From: Halarcobacter sp.
GTDB lineage: Bacteria; Campylobacterota; Campylobacteria; Campylobacterales; Arcobacteraceae
Assembly: GCF_963675975.1 (NCBI RefSeq)
Contig: NZ_OY780939.1
Coordinates: forward strand, 1,488,001 to 1,552,000
Reading direction: 5' to 3'
Length of the DNA: 64,000 nucleotides
This document shows, in pieces, positions 28,461-39,800 of this stretch; position 1 is the stretch's first letter, and every line of letters begins with the position of its first letter. Under the pieces are notes generated by a model. It worked only from the letters and a program-made list of their open reading frames with translations. It was not told where the DNA came from and ran no database searches. The position numbers and the translations under genes were made by a program.

Positions 28461-29181
28461 TAGCTTTTATCATGCTACTTCTTACTGATCCCTCTTCAAG
28501 CTTTGCTACACCTGCTGCAGTTGTTCCACCTGGACTCATTACAGAATCTTTAATAATAGCTGGATGGTTGTTTTCTAATAGTTTTGCATAACCTTCAAAA
28601 AGTCCTTGAACTAATTCATTACTTACACTTCTATTTAGACCTGCTTTTACTCCACCATCACTTAAAGCTTCAGCTACTAAACATAAAAATGCTGGACCGC
28701 TTCCTGCTATTGCTGTTGCTACATCTAACTCTTTTTCTGTATCAACCCATACAGCTTTTCCAATATATGTAAATAGTTCTAAAGCGATTTTTTTAGCCTC
28801 TTTATCACCTGTTATAGTTGTAGCAGATTTACTAACAGATGCAGCTACATTTGGCATAGTTCTAACATAATATTTTGATTTGATTTGTTTTCTTAGACTC
28901 TCTAAAGTAGTACCTGCAAGGATTGAAAATAGTATATTTGCCTGACCCTCCAATCTTGCTGCTACACTTTGTAGGGCATAAGGTTTTACACAAAATACTA
29001 TATTTTTATCAGTGATATCTTCTGTATCATCTAACTGTTTTATTTCAACATCTGGAATAGCCTCTTTAACTTTTTTTAGTTTATTAATATCTCTTCCAAT
29101 AATTTCAACTTCAAAATTTTTAACTAATCCTTTAGCTAAGGCTTGGGCCATAAAGCCATTTCCAATTAATGTAAGTTTCAT
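28417..29181 (-). CDS. proC: Pyrroline-5-carboxylate reductase
   Basis: 254 aa. Last step of proline synthesis (pyrroline-5-carboxylate to proline with NAD(P)H). N-terminal Rossmann motif MKLTLIGNGFMAQALAKGL, CVKP segment near residue 68, and the C-terminal signature SVMSPGGTTAAGVAKLE. Slightly short compared with E. coli ProC (269 aa) but complete. Heads a minus-strand group with three pseudopilin-like genes, a link that is common in this phylum but has no known functional meaning. Confidence 0.95.
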   Translation of the reverse strand: MKLTLIGNGFMAQALAKGLVKNFEVEIIGRDINKLKKVKEAIPDVEIKQLDDTEDITDKNIVFCVKPYALQSVAARLEGQANILFSILAGTTLESLRKQIKSKYYVRTMPNVAASVSKSATTITGDKEAKKIALELFTYIGKAVWVDTEKELDVATAIAGSGPAFLCLVAEALSDGGVKAGLNRSVSNELVQGLFEGYAKLLENNHPAIIKDSVMSPGGTTAAGVAKLEEGSVRSSMIKAIEAAHEKAVEIGKK

Positions 29182-29308
29182 ATAAATCCTCTTAATTTAA
29201 TTAATTTTTATATTATAACCAATATGAGAATTTAGGTCAAAAAAAGTAAGAAAATAGCAAGGTTTTATTAGATAGAATATCTCTTTTAAGATAAAAAAGG
29301 ACTATTTA

Positions 29309-29983
29309 ATGGGTAATTATTTAAAGTTTACTAATCTGTTTTTAGCAGCAAGCTTAATTTTTGTATTTTCAGCTTGTTCTCAAAAATCTGAGAAAATTCA
29401 AGAATTTGATAAACCAGCACTATATTGGTTTAATAAAATGGCAGATGAGATAAGTACTGGATTTTTAGAAGATGCAGATGATACATATATCTCTTTAGAA
29501 AGTGAGCATAGAAATTCTCCACTTCTTTCAACAGCATTATTGATACTTGCAAATGCACATATTGATGAAGAAGAGTATGAGTTAGCAAATTTCTATTTAG
29601 ATGAGTATATAAAAAGATTTGCACTTAGCAAAAATATTGATTATGTAAGATACTTAAAGATTAAAGCCAACTTCAAAGGTTTTGCATACGATTTAAGAGA
29701 TCAACAATTGATTGAGGATACTATTTCTCAAATTGAAGATTTTATTAAAAACTTTCCAAGATCACCATATACACCTTTAGTAAGTACAATGAATTCAAGG
29801 TTATATATGGCAAAAGCTACATTGGATAAAGAGATAGCTGATTTATATGAAAGACTTGATAAGCCAAAGGCAGCAAAACTGTATAATGAAAAAGTAAAAA
29901 AATCTTGGGTTAATCCAGAAGAAATTGAACCAGTAGATGTTCCTTTTTATAGATACCCATTTGAAAGAGATATATTATTTTAA
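29309..29983 (+). CDS. bamD: BamD-like outer-membrane assembly lipoprotein
   Basis: 224 aa. Signal ending in the lipobox FSAC (Cys near residue 23), then TPR-like helix pairs with the PALYWFNKMADEI and NSPLLSTALLILANAH segments typical of BamD/YfiO, and RYPFERD at the C-terminus. BamD is the essential partner of BamA in inserting beta-barrel proteins. Followed at 25 bp by lon. Confidence 0.85.
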   Translation: MGNYLKFTNLFLAASLIFVFSACSQKSEKIQEFDKPALYWFNKMADEISTGFLEDADDTYISLESEHRNSPLLSTALLILANAHIDEEEYELANFYLDEYIKRFALSKNIDYVRYLKIKANFKGFAYDLRDQQLIEDTISQIEDFIKNFPRSPYTPLVSTMNSRLYMAKATLDKEIADLYERLDKPKAAKLYNEKVKKSWVNPEEIEPVDVPFYRYPFERDILF

Positions 29984-30008
29984 GAAACTATAAATTTTAG
30001 GAGTTTTT

Positions 30009-32426
30009 ATGGAGTTAGAAAATTACGATTCTTTTCCTCAAAGTATACCATTAATTATTGAAGATGATGTATTTTTATACCCTTTTATGATTGCACCGCT
30101 ATTTCTAAATAATGAAGACAATATTAAAGCAGTGGAAAATGCAATTGAAGAGAATAAATTAGTTATTGTTACTGTAAGTAAACCAGGGTTTGAGGGAAAA
30201 AGAGAAAAAGATGGCTTCTATGATGTAGGGGTTGTTGGAAATATTATGAGAAAAGTAAGTCTTCCTGATGGGAAGATTAAAGTACTTTTTCAAGGACTTA
30301 CAAAAGGTCATATAAAAAGTTTTGATGAACAAAATCCAACACAAGCTTATGTTGATAAACTTGTAGATGAAGAGTATTCAAAAGAGAGTGTTGATTCTAT
30401 TGTTGATGTATTAATTGAGCAAGTAAAAAAATTATCAAGAATCAATTCAAAGTTCCCATCTGATTTAATCAAAACAATAGAAGAAAATGATGAAGCTTCA
30501 AGAATAGCTGACTTAATCTCTTCTGTTTTAAGAGTAAAAAAAGAGGAAGCTTATAAACTTTTTTCTGAAACAAATATAGAAAAAAGATTATTAGAGATAA
30601 TAGAAACTATTAAAAAAGAGATAGAAAGTTTTAAAATTCAAAAAGAGATTACTCAAAAAGTAAACTCAAAAATTGAAAAAACACATAAAGATTACTTCTT
30701 AAAGGAGCAAATTAAAGCTATACAAAAAGAGCTTGGGTCTGATAATCAAAAAGATGTAGAGATAAAAGCTTATAAAAAGAAGTTAAAAAAACTAAAACCT
30801 TTTATGCCAAAAGATGGTTATAAAGAAACAAAAAAACAAATAGAAAAATTAAGTAGAATGCATCAGGATTCTCCTGATAGTTCATTACTTCAAACTTATA
30901 TAGAAAATGTTTTAGATATACCTTTTGGAGAATATGCAGATGAAAAGATATCTGTTAAAAATGTTGAAGAACAATTAGATAAAGATCACTATTCTTTAGA
31001 TAAACCAAAAGAGAGAATTGCTGAGTATTTTGCTGTAAAAGAGATGCTTGAAGAGAGAAAAATTGAAAGCCTTAAATCAAAAGGTACAGTGTTATGTTTT
31101 GTGGGACCTCCAGGTGTTGGTAAAACATCATTGGCAAACTCTATTTCAAAAGCTTTAAAAAGACCACTAGTAAGAGTTGCTTTAGGTGGTATGGAAGATG
31201 TAAATGAGTTAAGGGGACATAGAAGAACATATGTTGGAGCTATGCCAGGACGAATTGTAAAAGGTTTAGTTGATGCAAAATCTATGAATCCAGTTGTGGT
31301 ATTAGATGAGATTGACAAACTTGGAGCAAATCATAGAGGTGATCCAACAGCAGTTATGCTTGAAGTTTTAGACCCTGAACAAAACCATGAGTTTAGAGAC
31401 CTTTATTTAAATTTTGCAATTGATTTATCACAAGTTATATTTGTAGCAACAGCAAATGATGTTAGAAGTATTCCTGCACCTTTAAGAGATAGAATGGAGT
31501 TTATTGAGATGTCATCTTATACTCCAAATGAAAAGTATCATATCTCTAAAGATTATCTAATCCCTCAAGAGTTGGAAAAACATGGTTTAAAAAGAAGTGA
31601 GATATCTTTATCAAAAACTACTATTGAAACAATTATTTCTAAATATACAAGAGAAGCAGGGGTTAGAAACCTAAGAAGAGTATTTGCTAAATTATTTAGA
31701 AAAGCTGTTAAGAAGTTATTAAAAGATAGAGAATTAAAACAAGTATCAATTAATACTAAAAATATAAAAGAGTTTTTAGATAATCCAATTTTTGAAATTG
31801 ACCCAGCAGATAAGAAAAATACTATAGGTGTTACAAATGGTTTAGCTTGGACTTCAGTTGGTGGAGATGTATTAAAAACAGAAGCTATTAAACTTAGAGG
31901 AAAAGGGATTTTAAATGTAACTGGAAATATGGGTGACGTGATGAAAGAATCATCAAGAATTTCATATTCAGTTGTAAAACTTCTTATTGATAATAAAAAA
32001 TTAAAAATAGATAAGAATATTATCCCTAAAACTTTAAAAGAGGAAGAGGAAAAAACAAATCTTGAGCCAAGTGAGGTTTATAAAAGATTTGATATTCACT
32101 TACATATTCCAGAAGGTGCAACTCCAAAAGATGGACCAAGTGCAGGTATAACTATGGCTACAACTATTGCTTCTATTTTAAGCCAAAGAGAAGTTAGATC
32201 AGATATTTGTATGACAGGTGAGCTTACACTTACTGGAAAAGTTCTTCCTATTGGTGGATTAAAAGAGAAATTAATTGCAGCATATAAAGCTAAAATGAAA
32301 TTAGCTTTAATTCCTAGAAAAAACTTTTTAAGAGATTTAGATGAAATCCCTACAGAAGTAAAAGAAGCTATGGAAATCAAAGCAGTTGACACTATTGATG
32401 ATGTCTTAAAAGAAGCATTGATATAA
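30009..32426 (+). CDS. lon: ATP-dependent protease Lon
   Basis: 805 aa, full length. N-terminal substrate domain (about 10-205), coiled coil, AAA+ module with Walker A GPPGVGKT near residue 366 and Walker B VVLDEIDK, and a C-terminal protease domain with Ser711 (DGPSAGI) and Lys754 (GGLKEK), the Ser-Lys dyad spaced exactly as in E. coli (43 residues). Degrades misfolded and regulatory proteins in the cytoplasm. GGAG precedes the start; two small membrane-protein genes follow closely. Confidence 0.97.
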   Translation: MELENYDSFPQSIPLIIEDDVFLYPFMIAPLFLNNEDNIKAVENAIEENKLVIVTVSKPGFEGKREKDGFYDVGVVGNIMRKVSLPDGKIKVLFQGLTKGHIKSFDEQNPTQAYVDKLVDEEYSKESVDSIVDVLIEQVKKLSRINSKFPSDLIKTIEENDEASRIADLISSVLRVKKEEAYKLFSETNIEKRLLEIIETIKKEIESFKIQKEITQKVNSKIEKTHKDYFLKEQIKAIQKELGSDNQKDVEIKAYKKKLKKLKPFMPKDGYKETKKQIEKLSRMHQDSPDSSLLQTYIENVLDIPFGEYADEKISVKNVEEQLDKDHYSLDKPKERIAEYFAVKEMLEERKIESLKSKGTVLCFVGPPGVGKTSLANSISKALKRPLVRVALGGMEDVNELRGHRRTYVGAMPGRIVKGLVDAKSMNPVVVLDEIDKLGANHRGDPTAVMLEVLDPEQNHEFRDLYLNFAIDLSQVIFVATANDVRSIPAPLRDRMEFIEMSSYTPNEKYHISKDYLIPQELEKHGLKRSEISLSKTTIETIISKYTREAGVRNLRRVFAKLFRKAVKKLLKDRELKQVSINTKNIKEFLDNPIFEIDPADKKNTIGVTNGLAWTSVGGDVLKTEAIKLRGKGILNVTGNMGDVMKESSRISYSVVKLLIDNKKLKIDKNIIPKTLKEEEEKTNLEPSEVYKRFDIHLHIPEGATPKDGPSAGITMATTIASILSQREVRSDICMTGELTLTGKVLPIGGLKEKLIAAYKAKMKLALIPRKNFLRDLDEIPTEVKEAMEIKAVDTIDDVLKEALI

Positions 32427-32430
32427 TTTA

Positions 32431-32997
32431 ATGAGAAGATCAGGGGCAAGTGATAGCCAAGTTGTAAATAACTTTTTTACATTTGCCTCTATTGTACTTA
32501 TATCTATTACTATCACACTATATAGTAACTATTTTTCCCAAGATGAAGATATTATAAAAATTGAAAAAATTCCTTGTGAACTTGATACTTTTACAAAAGT
32601 AAGTCTTTTAGATTTAAATCTTTTAAAAAAGTCACAAAAAGCTTTAGACAAGGGGTATTATAAAGTTGAAGGTTCATATTTAAAACTAGAAAATAATTCA
32701 ACTATAGAAGATGTAGTTAAATTACCTTTATTAGATAGTTTTTATGAAAGTTTAATTGGTGTAAAACCTAAAGAAAATATTGAAAAATACTTAAAAATAA
32801 GATATGAATTGATAGAAAAAGATAAAAAAAATCAAAATATTGATAGACTAGGTGCAGGTACCTTGATTAGCTCTTTTAGAATAAATTCAAAAGAGTTATT
32901 AAGATTTGAAAGTGATTTTAAATTTTTGTATGAAAATGCAATAAAAGACAGAATAGAATGTTCAATAAAGGTTTATAAAAATTATGTTAACTACTAA
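32431..32997 (+). CDS. Membrane-anchored hypothetical protein
   Basis: 188 aa with one N-terminal membrane helix (about 17-35) and a soluble, probably periplasmic, C-terminal part. Not recognised. Starts 4 bp after the lon stop and overlaps the rhomboid gene by 14 bp, so it is co-translated with both. Confidence 0.65.
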   Translation: MRRSGASDSQVVNNFFTFASIVLISITITLYSNYFSQDEDIIKIEKIPCELDTFTKVSLLDLNLLKKSQKALDKGYYKVEGSYLKLENNSTIEDVVKLPLLDSFYESLIGVKPKENIEKYLKIRYELIEKDKKNQNIDRLGAGTLISSFRINSKELLRFESDFKFLYENAIKDRIECSIKVYKNYVNY

Positions 32998-33523
32998 AGA
33001 TTTTACAATTACAAATATTATTATTGTTATAACTATTATAATGTTTCTAATTCAAACAAATATTCAATATGGAAGTTTATATTTAGGATTAAATTTATAT
33101 TTCACACAAGGTGGTTTTTATTGGCAACCTTTAACTTCTATGTTTTCCCATGGAGGGTTTGGGCATATTGCTATGAATATGTTTGTTTTATATCAATTTG
33201 GTAATTTAATAGAAAAGTACAGAGGTAAAAAAGAGTTTTTACTTATATATCTAGTAGGGGGAGTTTTAACTTCGCTTTTAAGTTATCTTTATATCTATTA
33301 CCTTGATAATCAAGTAAATCTAGTAGGAGCTTCAGGGGCAATTTGTGTACTTATGGGATATATTGCTTATTTTGATAAATATCAAAGAAAAGGGATAATC
33401 ACTTGGATTCTAATAATCTCAGTTGCACCAATCTTAATAGGACTTCCTATTGCTTGGTATTCACACTTTATTGGTTTGGCTTTAGGTTTTTTATTTGGTG
33501 TTTTTAGAAAAATAACTTTTTAG
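32984..33523 (+). CDS. Rhomboid-family intramembrane serine protease
   Basis: 179 aa, six membrane helices. The catalytic dyad is visible: Ser117 in GASGAI and His161 in SHFIGLALGFLFG; the FSHGGFGHIAMNMF segment (residues 54-67) supplies the conserved His and Asn of helix 2. Cleaves membrane proteins within the bilayer. Substrate unknown. Translated from within the end of the preceding gene. Confidence 0.92.
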   Translation: MLTTKDFTITNIIIVITIIMFLIQTNIQYGSLYLGLNLYFTQGGFYWQPLTSMFSHGGFGHIAMNMFVLYQFGNLIEKYRGKKEFLLIYLVGGVLTSLLSYLYIYYLDNQVNLVGASGAICVLMGYIAYFDKYQRKGIITWILIISVAPILIGLPIAWYSHFIGLALGFLFGVFRKITF

Positions 33524-33526
33524 TTA

Positions 33527-33700
33527 TTATTGTTGAGGCATAAAATAAGTTATTATAGACATAACTACTAACACTATTGCTATTCCAATAAAAATCTCTT
33601 TTAATTTTACTGTGGGATTTAATATTCCACAATATGGGCATCTTCTAAGCTTTGGTTTAATCTCACTTTTGCAGTTTCTACATGGTTCTAATTTGATGAT
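33527..33700 (-). CDS. Small zinc-ribbon membrane protein with no canonical start codon
   Basis: Most of the 318-bp gap between the rhomboid gene and the kinase is covered by a 57-codon frame on the minus strand: a zinc ribbon with CRNC and CPYCG knuckles (residues 7-10 and 21-24), then a single membrane helix (about 37-54) and stop. The amino-acid logic is strong, but in frame there is no ATG, GTG or TTG between the preceding stop and the first Cys. AAAAGGA lies just before two ATC codons (33695-33700), which are the best start candidates. Alternatively the start has been lost. A short AATAAC/GTTATT hairpin (33511-33528) overlaps its end. Confidence 0.5.
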   Translation of the reverse strand: MIKLEPCRNCKSEIKPKLRRCPYCGILNPTVKLKEIFIGIAIVLVVMSIITYFMPQQ

Positions 33701-33841
33701 TAATCCTTTTGATAATTTTCAACGCAAATTATAACTAAAAATCTTAACTCTATAGCTTTAATAGTTTCTAAAAGAGGTACTTTAAGTATATAAATAATAA
33801 AATATTATAAGTTACACTTAAGAAGTAATTTAAGGTATTTT

Positions 33842-36808
33842 ATGAAATTAAAAAAGATTTTTTCTCCTATATTTGACCCTTATGTGGGACCTGTATTTGT
33901 TATTTCAATTGTTCTGTCATTTATAGTTTTTGTTGTTATTCCAAAACATTCATATGAAAATAAAATTGAAGATATGACAAATGATGCTGTAAAAACATTA
34001 AATTATTTGAAAAAAACTAGAATATATTATACCAGTAATGTTGTAGATAAAATAAGATATAACACCACTATAGATATTGATTATGATCACAAAGAATCAT
34101 ATTTAACGATACCTTTAGCTGCTACTATGATGCATGATTTGAGTTTAATACTTCCAGAAGATGGCATGGAGATAAAAATTTATAGTGATTATCCTTATCC
34201 AAATAGAAAAGATAGAAAACTAGACAAATTTGAAAAAGATTCCTTAGTTTATTTAGTAAATAATCCAGAGGATGTATATAAAAAAGATGTTGTAATAGAT
34301 AATAAAAGGACATTTAGATTAGCAGTTGCTGATGTATTTTTAGATAATACTTGCGTAGAGTGTCACAACAACAGAGCTGATAGTCCAAAAAAAGATTGGA
34401 AAATAGGAGATGTAAGAGGTGTAGTTGAAATAAGTATACCTTTTGAAAGTGGAGTTCTTTTAACCCCTAAAGAGCTTAATATCTTAATGTCTATTTTTTC
34501 AATTGTAATATTACTTTTAGGAATACATTACACAATAATTTCAATAAAAAGAACTAAAGAACATAAAAGAGTAAAAGTTGAATTAGAAAATGAAGTAAAT
34601 CAAAGAACAGCAACTCTAAATAATACAATTAAATTATTAAATCAATACAAAAAAGCTGTTGATACTAGTGCTATTGTTTCAAAAACTGATAAAAATGGAA
34701 TTATCACATATGTAAATGATGAATTTATAAAAATTTCCAAGTTTAAAAAAGAGGAACTTTTAGGTAAAAGTCATAATATTATTAGGCATGAAGATATGCC
34801 AAAAGATATTTTTAAAAATTTATGGAAAACAATAAAAGCAAAAAAAATCTGGAAAGGTGAAGTTAAAAATAAAGCAAAAGATGGAACCCCATATTATGTT
34901 AACACAACTATTGTACCAATACTTGATTATAACAATAATATAGAGGAGTTTTTAGCTATAAGATTAAATATCACAGATATAGTAGAATCAAAACAAAAAG
35001 CCCAAAAAGCAGATGCAGCAAAATCAATATTCTTAGCTAATATGTCCCATGAAATAAGAACACCACTAAATGCAATTATAGGTTTTTCTGAGGTATTAAG
35101 AAACTCAAGTAAGATAGATGTTCAGAGTAAAAAACAATCTAATATTATCCATAGTAGTGCAAATTCTTTATTGGCAATTATAAATGACATTTTAGATATT
35201 TCAAAAATTGAAAGTGGAAATTTTGAAATATCAAAAGAGGAAACAGATATTTTTTATATTTGTGAACATGTTGTTGAGTTGTTTTCAAAAAAAGCAAATG
35301 AAAAAGATATAAAATTGATTTTTAATATAGATCAAAAAATACCACTTTGTTTAATTACAGATGGTGTTAGAATAAGACAGGTATTATCAAACTTTTTAAG
35401 TAATGCTATTAAATTTACTCCAAAACAAGGGATAGTTAATTTTAATGTAAATATAGAATCTACAAATGAAAATACAATGAAAATCAGCTTTGCTATAGAA
35501 GACACAGGTATTGGTATTCCAAAAGAAAAACTTCAAAGAATTTTTGATCCTTTTATCCAAGTTGATCATAAATCAAATAGAGAGTTTGAAGGGACAGGTT
35601 TAGGTTTAAGTATTTCTAAATATATTATTGAAGCTTTAGGTTCTAAAATTGAAATAGAAAGTGAAGTAGGCAAGGGTACAAAATTTTCTTTTATTTTAGA
35701 AAGTAATATATGTGAAAAAGAGTTTAATGAAAAAGATTCTTATCCCAATGGATTAAAATTTTTAGTATTAAATAAAGAGGAAGATTCTTTCCATTATATA
35801 AAAAGATATTTAAATATTTTTGGTCAAATAGATAAAAAAGACGATGCTGATATTTTAGTTTGTGATTATAAAAGAAATAATCTTGATGAGATTAGACAAG
35901 AGCATAAACAAATTCCTAAGTTAATACTTTTTGAATATGAAAAAGATATGTTAGAATTTGAATTTAATGATAATGAAAATGGCTTATCTTTACCTTTTTA
36001 TGCTTCCAAAGTAAACGATTCTTTACAAGATTTATTAAGAAAATCAAATAATAGTAGACAACAAATAAAAGTAGATTCAGATGATACTTTTAGTGGTAAA
36101 ATATTAGTAGCAGAAGATAATTTGGCAAATCAAGAGTTAATAACATATATTTTAAATGATATGGAAATAGAGTTTGATATAAAAGAGAATGGTAAAAAAG
36201 CTTATGAAGCTTTTAAAAATAGCAGTTATGATTTAGTACTTATGGATATAAATATGCCAATTATGGATGGTATTGAAGCCTTTATAAAAATCAGAGAATA
36301 TGAAAAACTTGAAGCTATAAATTCAACTCCTATTATTGCCCTTACAGCTAATGCAATAAAAGGGGATAAAGAAAGATTTTTAAAACTAGGAATGAGCGGT
36401 TATTTAAGTAAGCCAATTAATACTTTTGAACTAAAAGATGTATTTAGAAAGTATCTAAATGTAAATACAAAAATAAAACAAGAAGAAAAAGAAAAAACTA
36501 CAGATATTTCAAAAATTGCACAAAAATTAGGTGTGAGTGAAAATATTGCAGATTTAATTTTTAATAAATTTAAAAATGAGATTCAAAAAGATTTAGATGA
36601 ACTGGAAAAATATATTTTAGATGAAGATGAAGAAAATATAATACAAAAGGCTCATTATATTAAAAATTCATCTTTAAATGTAGCATTAGATGAGGTTTCT
36701 GGATATTTAACTAAACTTGAAACACAAAAGTTAAATAAAGATGAAAAAATAGAGATTTTTACTATAATTAGTAAAGAGATAAATAAAGCAATAATTAAAA
36801 GGCTATAA
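33842..36808 (+). CDS. Hybrid histidine kinase with c-heme-type DUF3365 sensor domain
   Basis: 988 aa. Membrane helix about 15-37; periplasmic DUF3365/Tll0287-like domain to about 205 with C171-V-E-C174-H175, a covalent haem-c site; second helix about 208-230; PAS about 265-385; HisKA with His403 in MSHEIRTPLNAI; HATPase about 500-625 (DTGIGIPKE, GTGLGLS); a degenerate receiver-like stretch; true receiver with Asp802 in LMDINMP; C-terminal HPt with His938. It probably senses redox or a haem ligand in the periplasm and runs a four-step phosphorelay. The output regulator is not in the window. A 1-bp gap separates it from a second kinase with the same core. Confidence 0.9.
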   Translation: MKLKKIFSPIFDPYVGPVFVISIVLSFIVFVVIPKHSYENKIEDMTNDAVKTLNYLKKTRIYYTSNVVDKIRYNTTIDIDYDHKESYLTIPLAATMMHDLSLILPEDGMEIKIYSDYPYPNRKDRKLDKFEKDSLVYLVNNPEDVYKKDVVIDNKRTFRLAVADVFLDNTCVECHNNRADSPKKDWKIGDVRGVVEISIPFESGVLLTPKELNILMSIFSIVILLLGIHYTIISIKRTKEHKRVKVELENEVNQRTATLNNTIKLLNQYKKAVDTSAIVSKTDKNGIITYVNDEFIKISKFKKEELLGKSHNIIRHEDMPKDIFKNLWKTIKAKKIWKGEVKNKAKDGTPYYVNTTIVPILDYNNNIEEFLAIRLNITDIVESKQKAQKADAAKSIFLANMSHEIRTPLNAIIGFSEVLRNSSKIDVQSKKQSNIIHSSANSLLAIINDILDISKIESGNFEISKEETDIFYICEHVVELFSKKANEKDIKLIFNIDQKIPLCLITDGVRIRQVLSNFLSNAIKFTPKQGIVNFNVNIESTNENTMKISFAIEDTGIGIPKEKLQRIFDPFIQVDHKSNREFEGTGLGLSISKYIIEALGSKIEIESEVGKGTKFSFILESNICEKEFNEKDSYPNGLKFLVLNKEEDSFHYIKRYLNIFGQIDKKDDADILVCDYKRNNLDEIRQEHKQIPKLILFEYEKDMLEFEFNDNENGLSLPFYASKVNDSLQDLLRKSNNSRQQIKVDSDDTFSGKILVAEDNLANQELITYILNDMEIEFDIKENGKKAYEAFKNSSYDLVLMDINMPIMDGIEAFIKIREYEKLEAINSTPIIALTANAIKGDKERFLKLGMSGYLSKPINTFELKDVFRKYLNVNTKIKQEEKEKTTDISKIAQKLGVSENIADLIFNKFKNEIQKDLDELEKYILDEDEENIIQKAHYIKNSSLNVALDEVSGYLTKLETQKLNKDEKIEIFTIISKEINKAIIKRL

Positions 36809-36809
36809 A

Positions 36810-39800
36810 ATGAAAAATCTATCAATAAAAGCAAAACTAATTCTTCTTTTTATAGTTATAAAAGTTATACCACTTCTTTTGATTGCTTATATAGCCTATG
36901 AAGGTGCCTTAAAACTTGATGACTATATTCAAAATAGTACAAGATATCTTTTTAATCAAAACAAAGAAATAGTGATAAATACTGCAAACAAATCTATTGA
37001 AGATAGTATAAAAAATTTAGACAAAAAATCACAGCTGGCACTAGAAAGATTATCTTACGAGATAGCAAATAATGTTGCGCAATTTTTATATGAAAGAGAT
37101 AGTGATATTAAACTTTTATCAAAATTAGATATTAATCAAAAGGTACTTAAAGAGTTTTATGAGAGTAAAAACAAAGATATCATTGTTCATAACAAATATG
37201 TATATGATGATGCTACAAATACTTGGATAAATCCAATAAAACATGAAGAGATTAAAAGAGATAAAACAACAGCCGATTTAAAAGACAATGAAAAAGAATT
37301 TAGTTATATAGATCCAATAGAATATAAAACAAAAAATATTCCTATTTATAAAGAGATTACATATTTTGATTTAGCTGGAAATGAGATATATAAAGTATCA
37401 CAAATTGATAAAAAGCTTCATAATATCGCAAATAAAAAAAATACCTATATCAATTCTGAAGATTATTTCAAAGAGATTCAGAACCTAAAAAAAGATGAGA
37501 TTTATGTATCAGATGTAATTGGAGAGTATGTAAAAACAAAAGTTATAGGAACTTTTACCAAAGAGAAAGCAAAAAAAGCAAATATAGAATTTGAACCAGA
37601 AAAATATGCCTATGCAGGAAAAGAAAATCCTATTGGAAAAAAATTTGAAGGTATTATTAGATTTGTAACACTTGTATATAAAGATGGGAAAAAACAAGGA
37701 TATGTATCTTTAGCTTTAGATCATGAACATATTATGCAATTTACGGATACTTCAAACCCTACAAAAATTAGTGTTAAACAAGATATTGCAGATGCAAGTG
37801 AGGGTAATTATACTTTTATGTGGGATTATAAAGGTAGAAATATTTCCCATGCAAGAGATTATTTTATTACAGGGTTTAATAAAGAAACTGGAAAAAGAGA
37901 GATGCCTTGGCTTAGTGCAGATATTGCAGAAAAATACCAAGCTTCAGGAAAAGAGATAAATGAGTTTTTAAAAACATATCCAACTTTTGAAGAGCAAAGT
38001 TTAAAGAAAAAACCAAATATAAAACAACTAGCAAGTGATGGAAATGTTGGCTTAGATTGTAGATACTTAAACTTTGCACCTCAGTGTCAAGGTTGGATGC
38101 AAGTTACTGAAAATGGTGGTTTTGGTTCTTTTATTATCTATTGGAGTAAAGTATGGAAGCTAACTACAGCTGCTACAATTCCATATTATACTGGTAAATA
38201 TGGTGATACTAAAAGAGGATTTGGTTTTATTACTTTAGGAGCAAATGTTGATGAGTTTCATGCTGCTGCTAATGAAACAAAAGAGAATGTTAAAAATATA
38301 TTAAATAGTCAAACAAATGCTATGAAAGATATTGTTAATGAAAATACTATACAAGTAAAAGAGTATATAAAAAATCTAATAAATGAGTTGACAGTTGTCA
38401 CTTTTCTAATGATTATTATCATAATTGCAGTTGCAATTTGGATGTCAAATTATATAAGTAAAAAAATATCAAATTTATTAATAGCAACAAAAAAATTCTC
38501 AAATAAAGAGTTAGATTATCAAATAGAAATATCTTCAAATGATGAGATTGGAAAACTTGAACAATCATTTAATGACATGGCCTTTCAAATAAAAGCTTTA
38601 GTTGAAGATCAAAAAGCTTTAAATTCTCATTTAGAAGAAAAAGTTGATGAAAAAACTAAAGAGTTACAAGAGATTAATCATACTTTAGAAGAACAAATAG
38701 AGCAAAGAACAGCTTATTTAAAAGAGACTTTACACAGAGCAAAGAAAGCTGATGAAGCAAAATCAGTATTCTTAGCTAATATGTCCCATGAAATAAGAAC
38801 TCCTTTAAATGCAATTATTGGATTTTCAGATGTATTAACACAAAACAAAAACTTAGATTTGACTATTGTTAAACAGTTAAAAATAATACATTCAAGTGCA
38901 AATACTTTACTTACGATTATAAATGATATTCTTGATATCTCTAAAATAGAAAGTGGAAATTTTGAAATAAGTATTGAAGAAACAGATATATATTTTATTA
39001 GTGAACATGTGGTTGAATTATTTTCAAAAAGAGCTTTAGAAAAACATATTAAATTGATATTTAATTTAGATTATAAAATCCCTTTATGTGTAAGAACAGA
39101 TGGTGTTAGAGTAAGACAAGTTTTATCAAATCTATTAAGTAATGCTATAAAATTTACTCCTGAAAAAGGATTAGTTACTTTAAATATTTTTGTTTTAGAA
39201 GATAGCGGAAATGATGTAAAAATTAGATTTGAAGTTATTGATACAGGTATAGGTATCCCAAAAGAAAAACTACAAACAGTTTTTGAACCTTTTATTCAAA
39301 TAGACCATAAATCAAATAGAATATACGAAGGTACAGGATTAGGACTTAGTATTTGTAAACATATTGTTGAGTCATTAGATTCTGCTATATTTGTTGATAG
39401 TACACTTGATGAAGGAACTAAGTTTTATTTTGATTTATCTTTTAATACTTGTGAAGCTACAATTTTTGAAAGTAAAGACTATTTAGATAAATTAAATTTT
39501 AAAGTATTAGATATTAAAAATGATACTTACCATTATATAAAAAGGTATTTAAATATTTTTGGAACAATAAATATGCAAGAAGAGGATTATATTTTAGTTT
39601 GTCCTTATGAAAATAATTTAGAATTAGAAAAAATAAGAGAAAACTACAAAAATATTCCAAAACTGATATTATTGGAATATGAGGATGATGCTTTAAATAT
39701 AGTTGCTAAAACTGATGAACAATTTGTATCTTTGCCTTTTTATGCATCAAAAGTTAATGATAGCTTACAAGAGTTATTATTGAAAAATAATACAAATATC

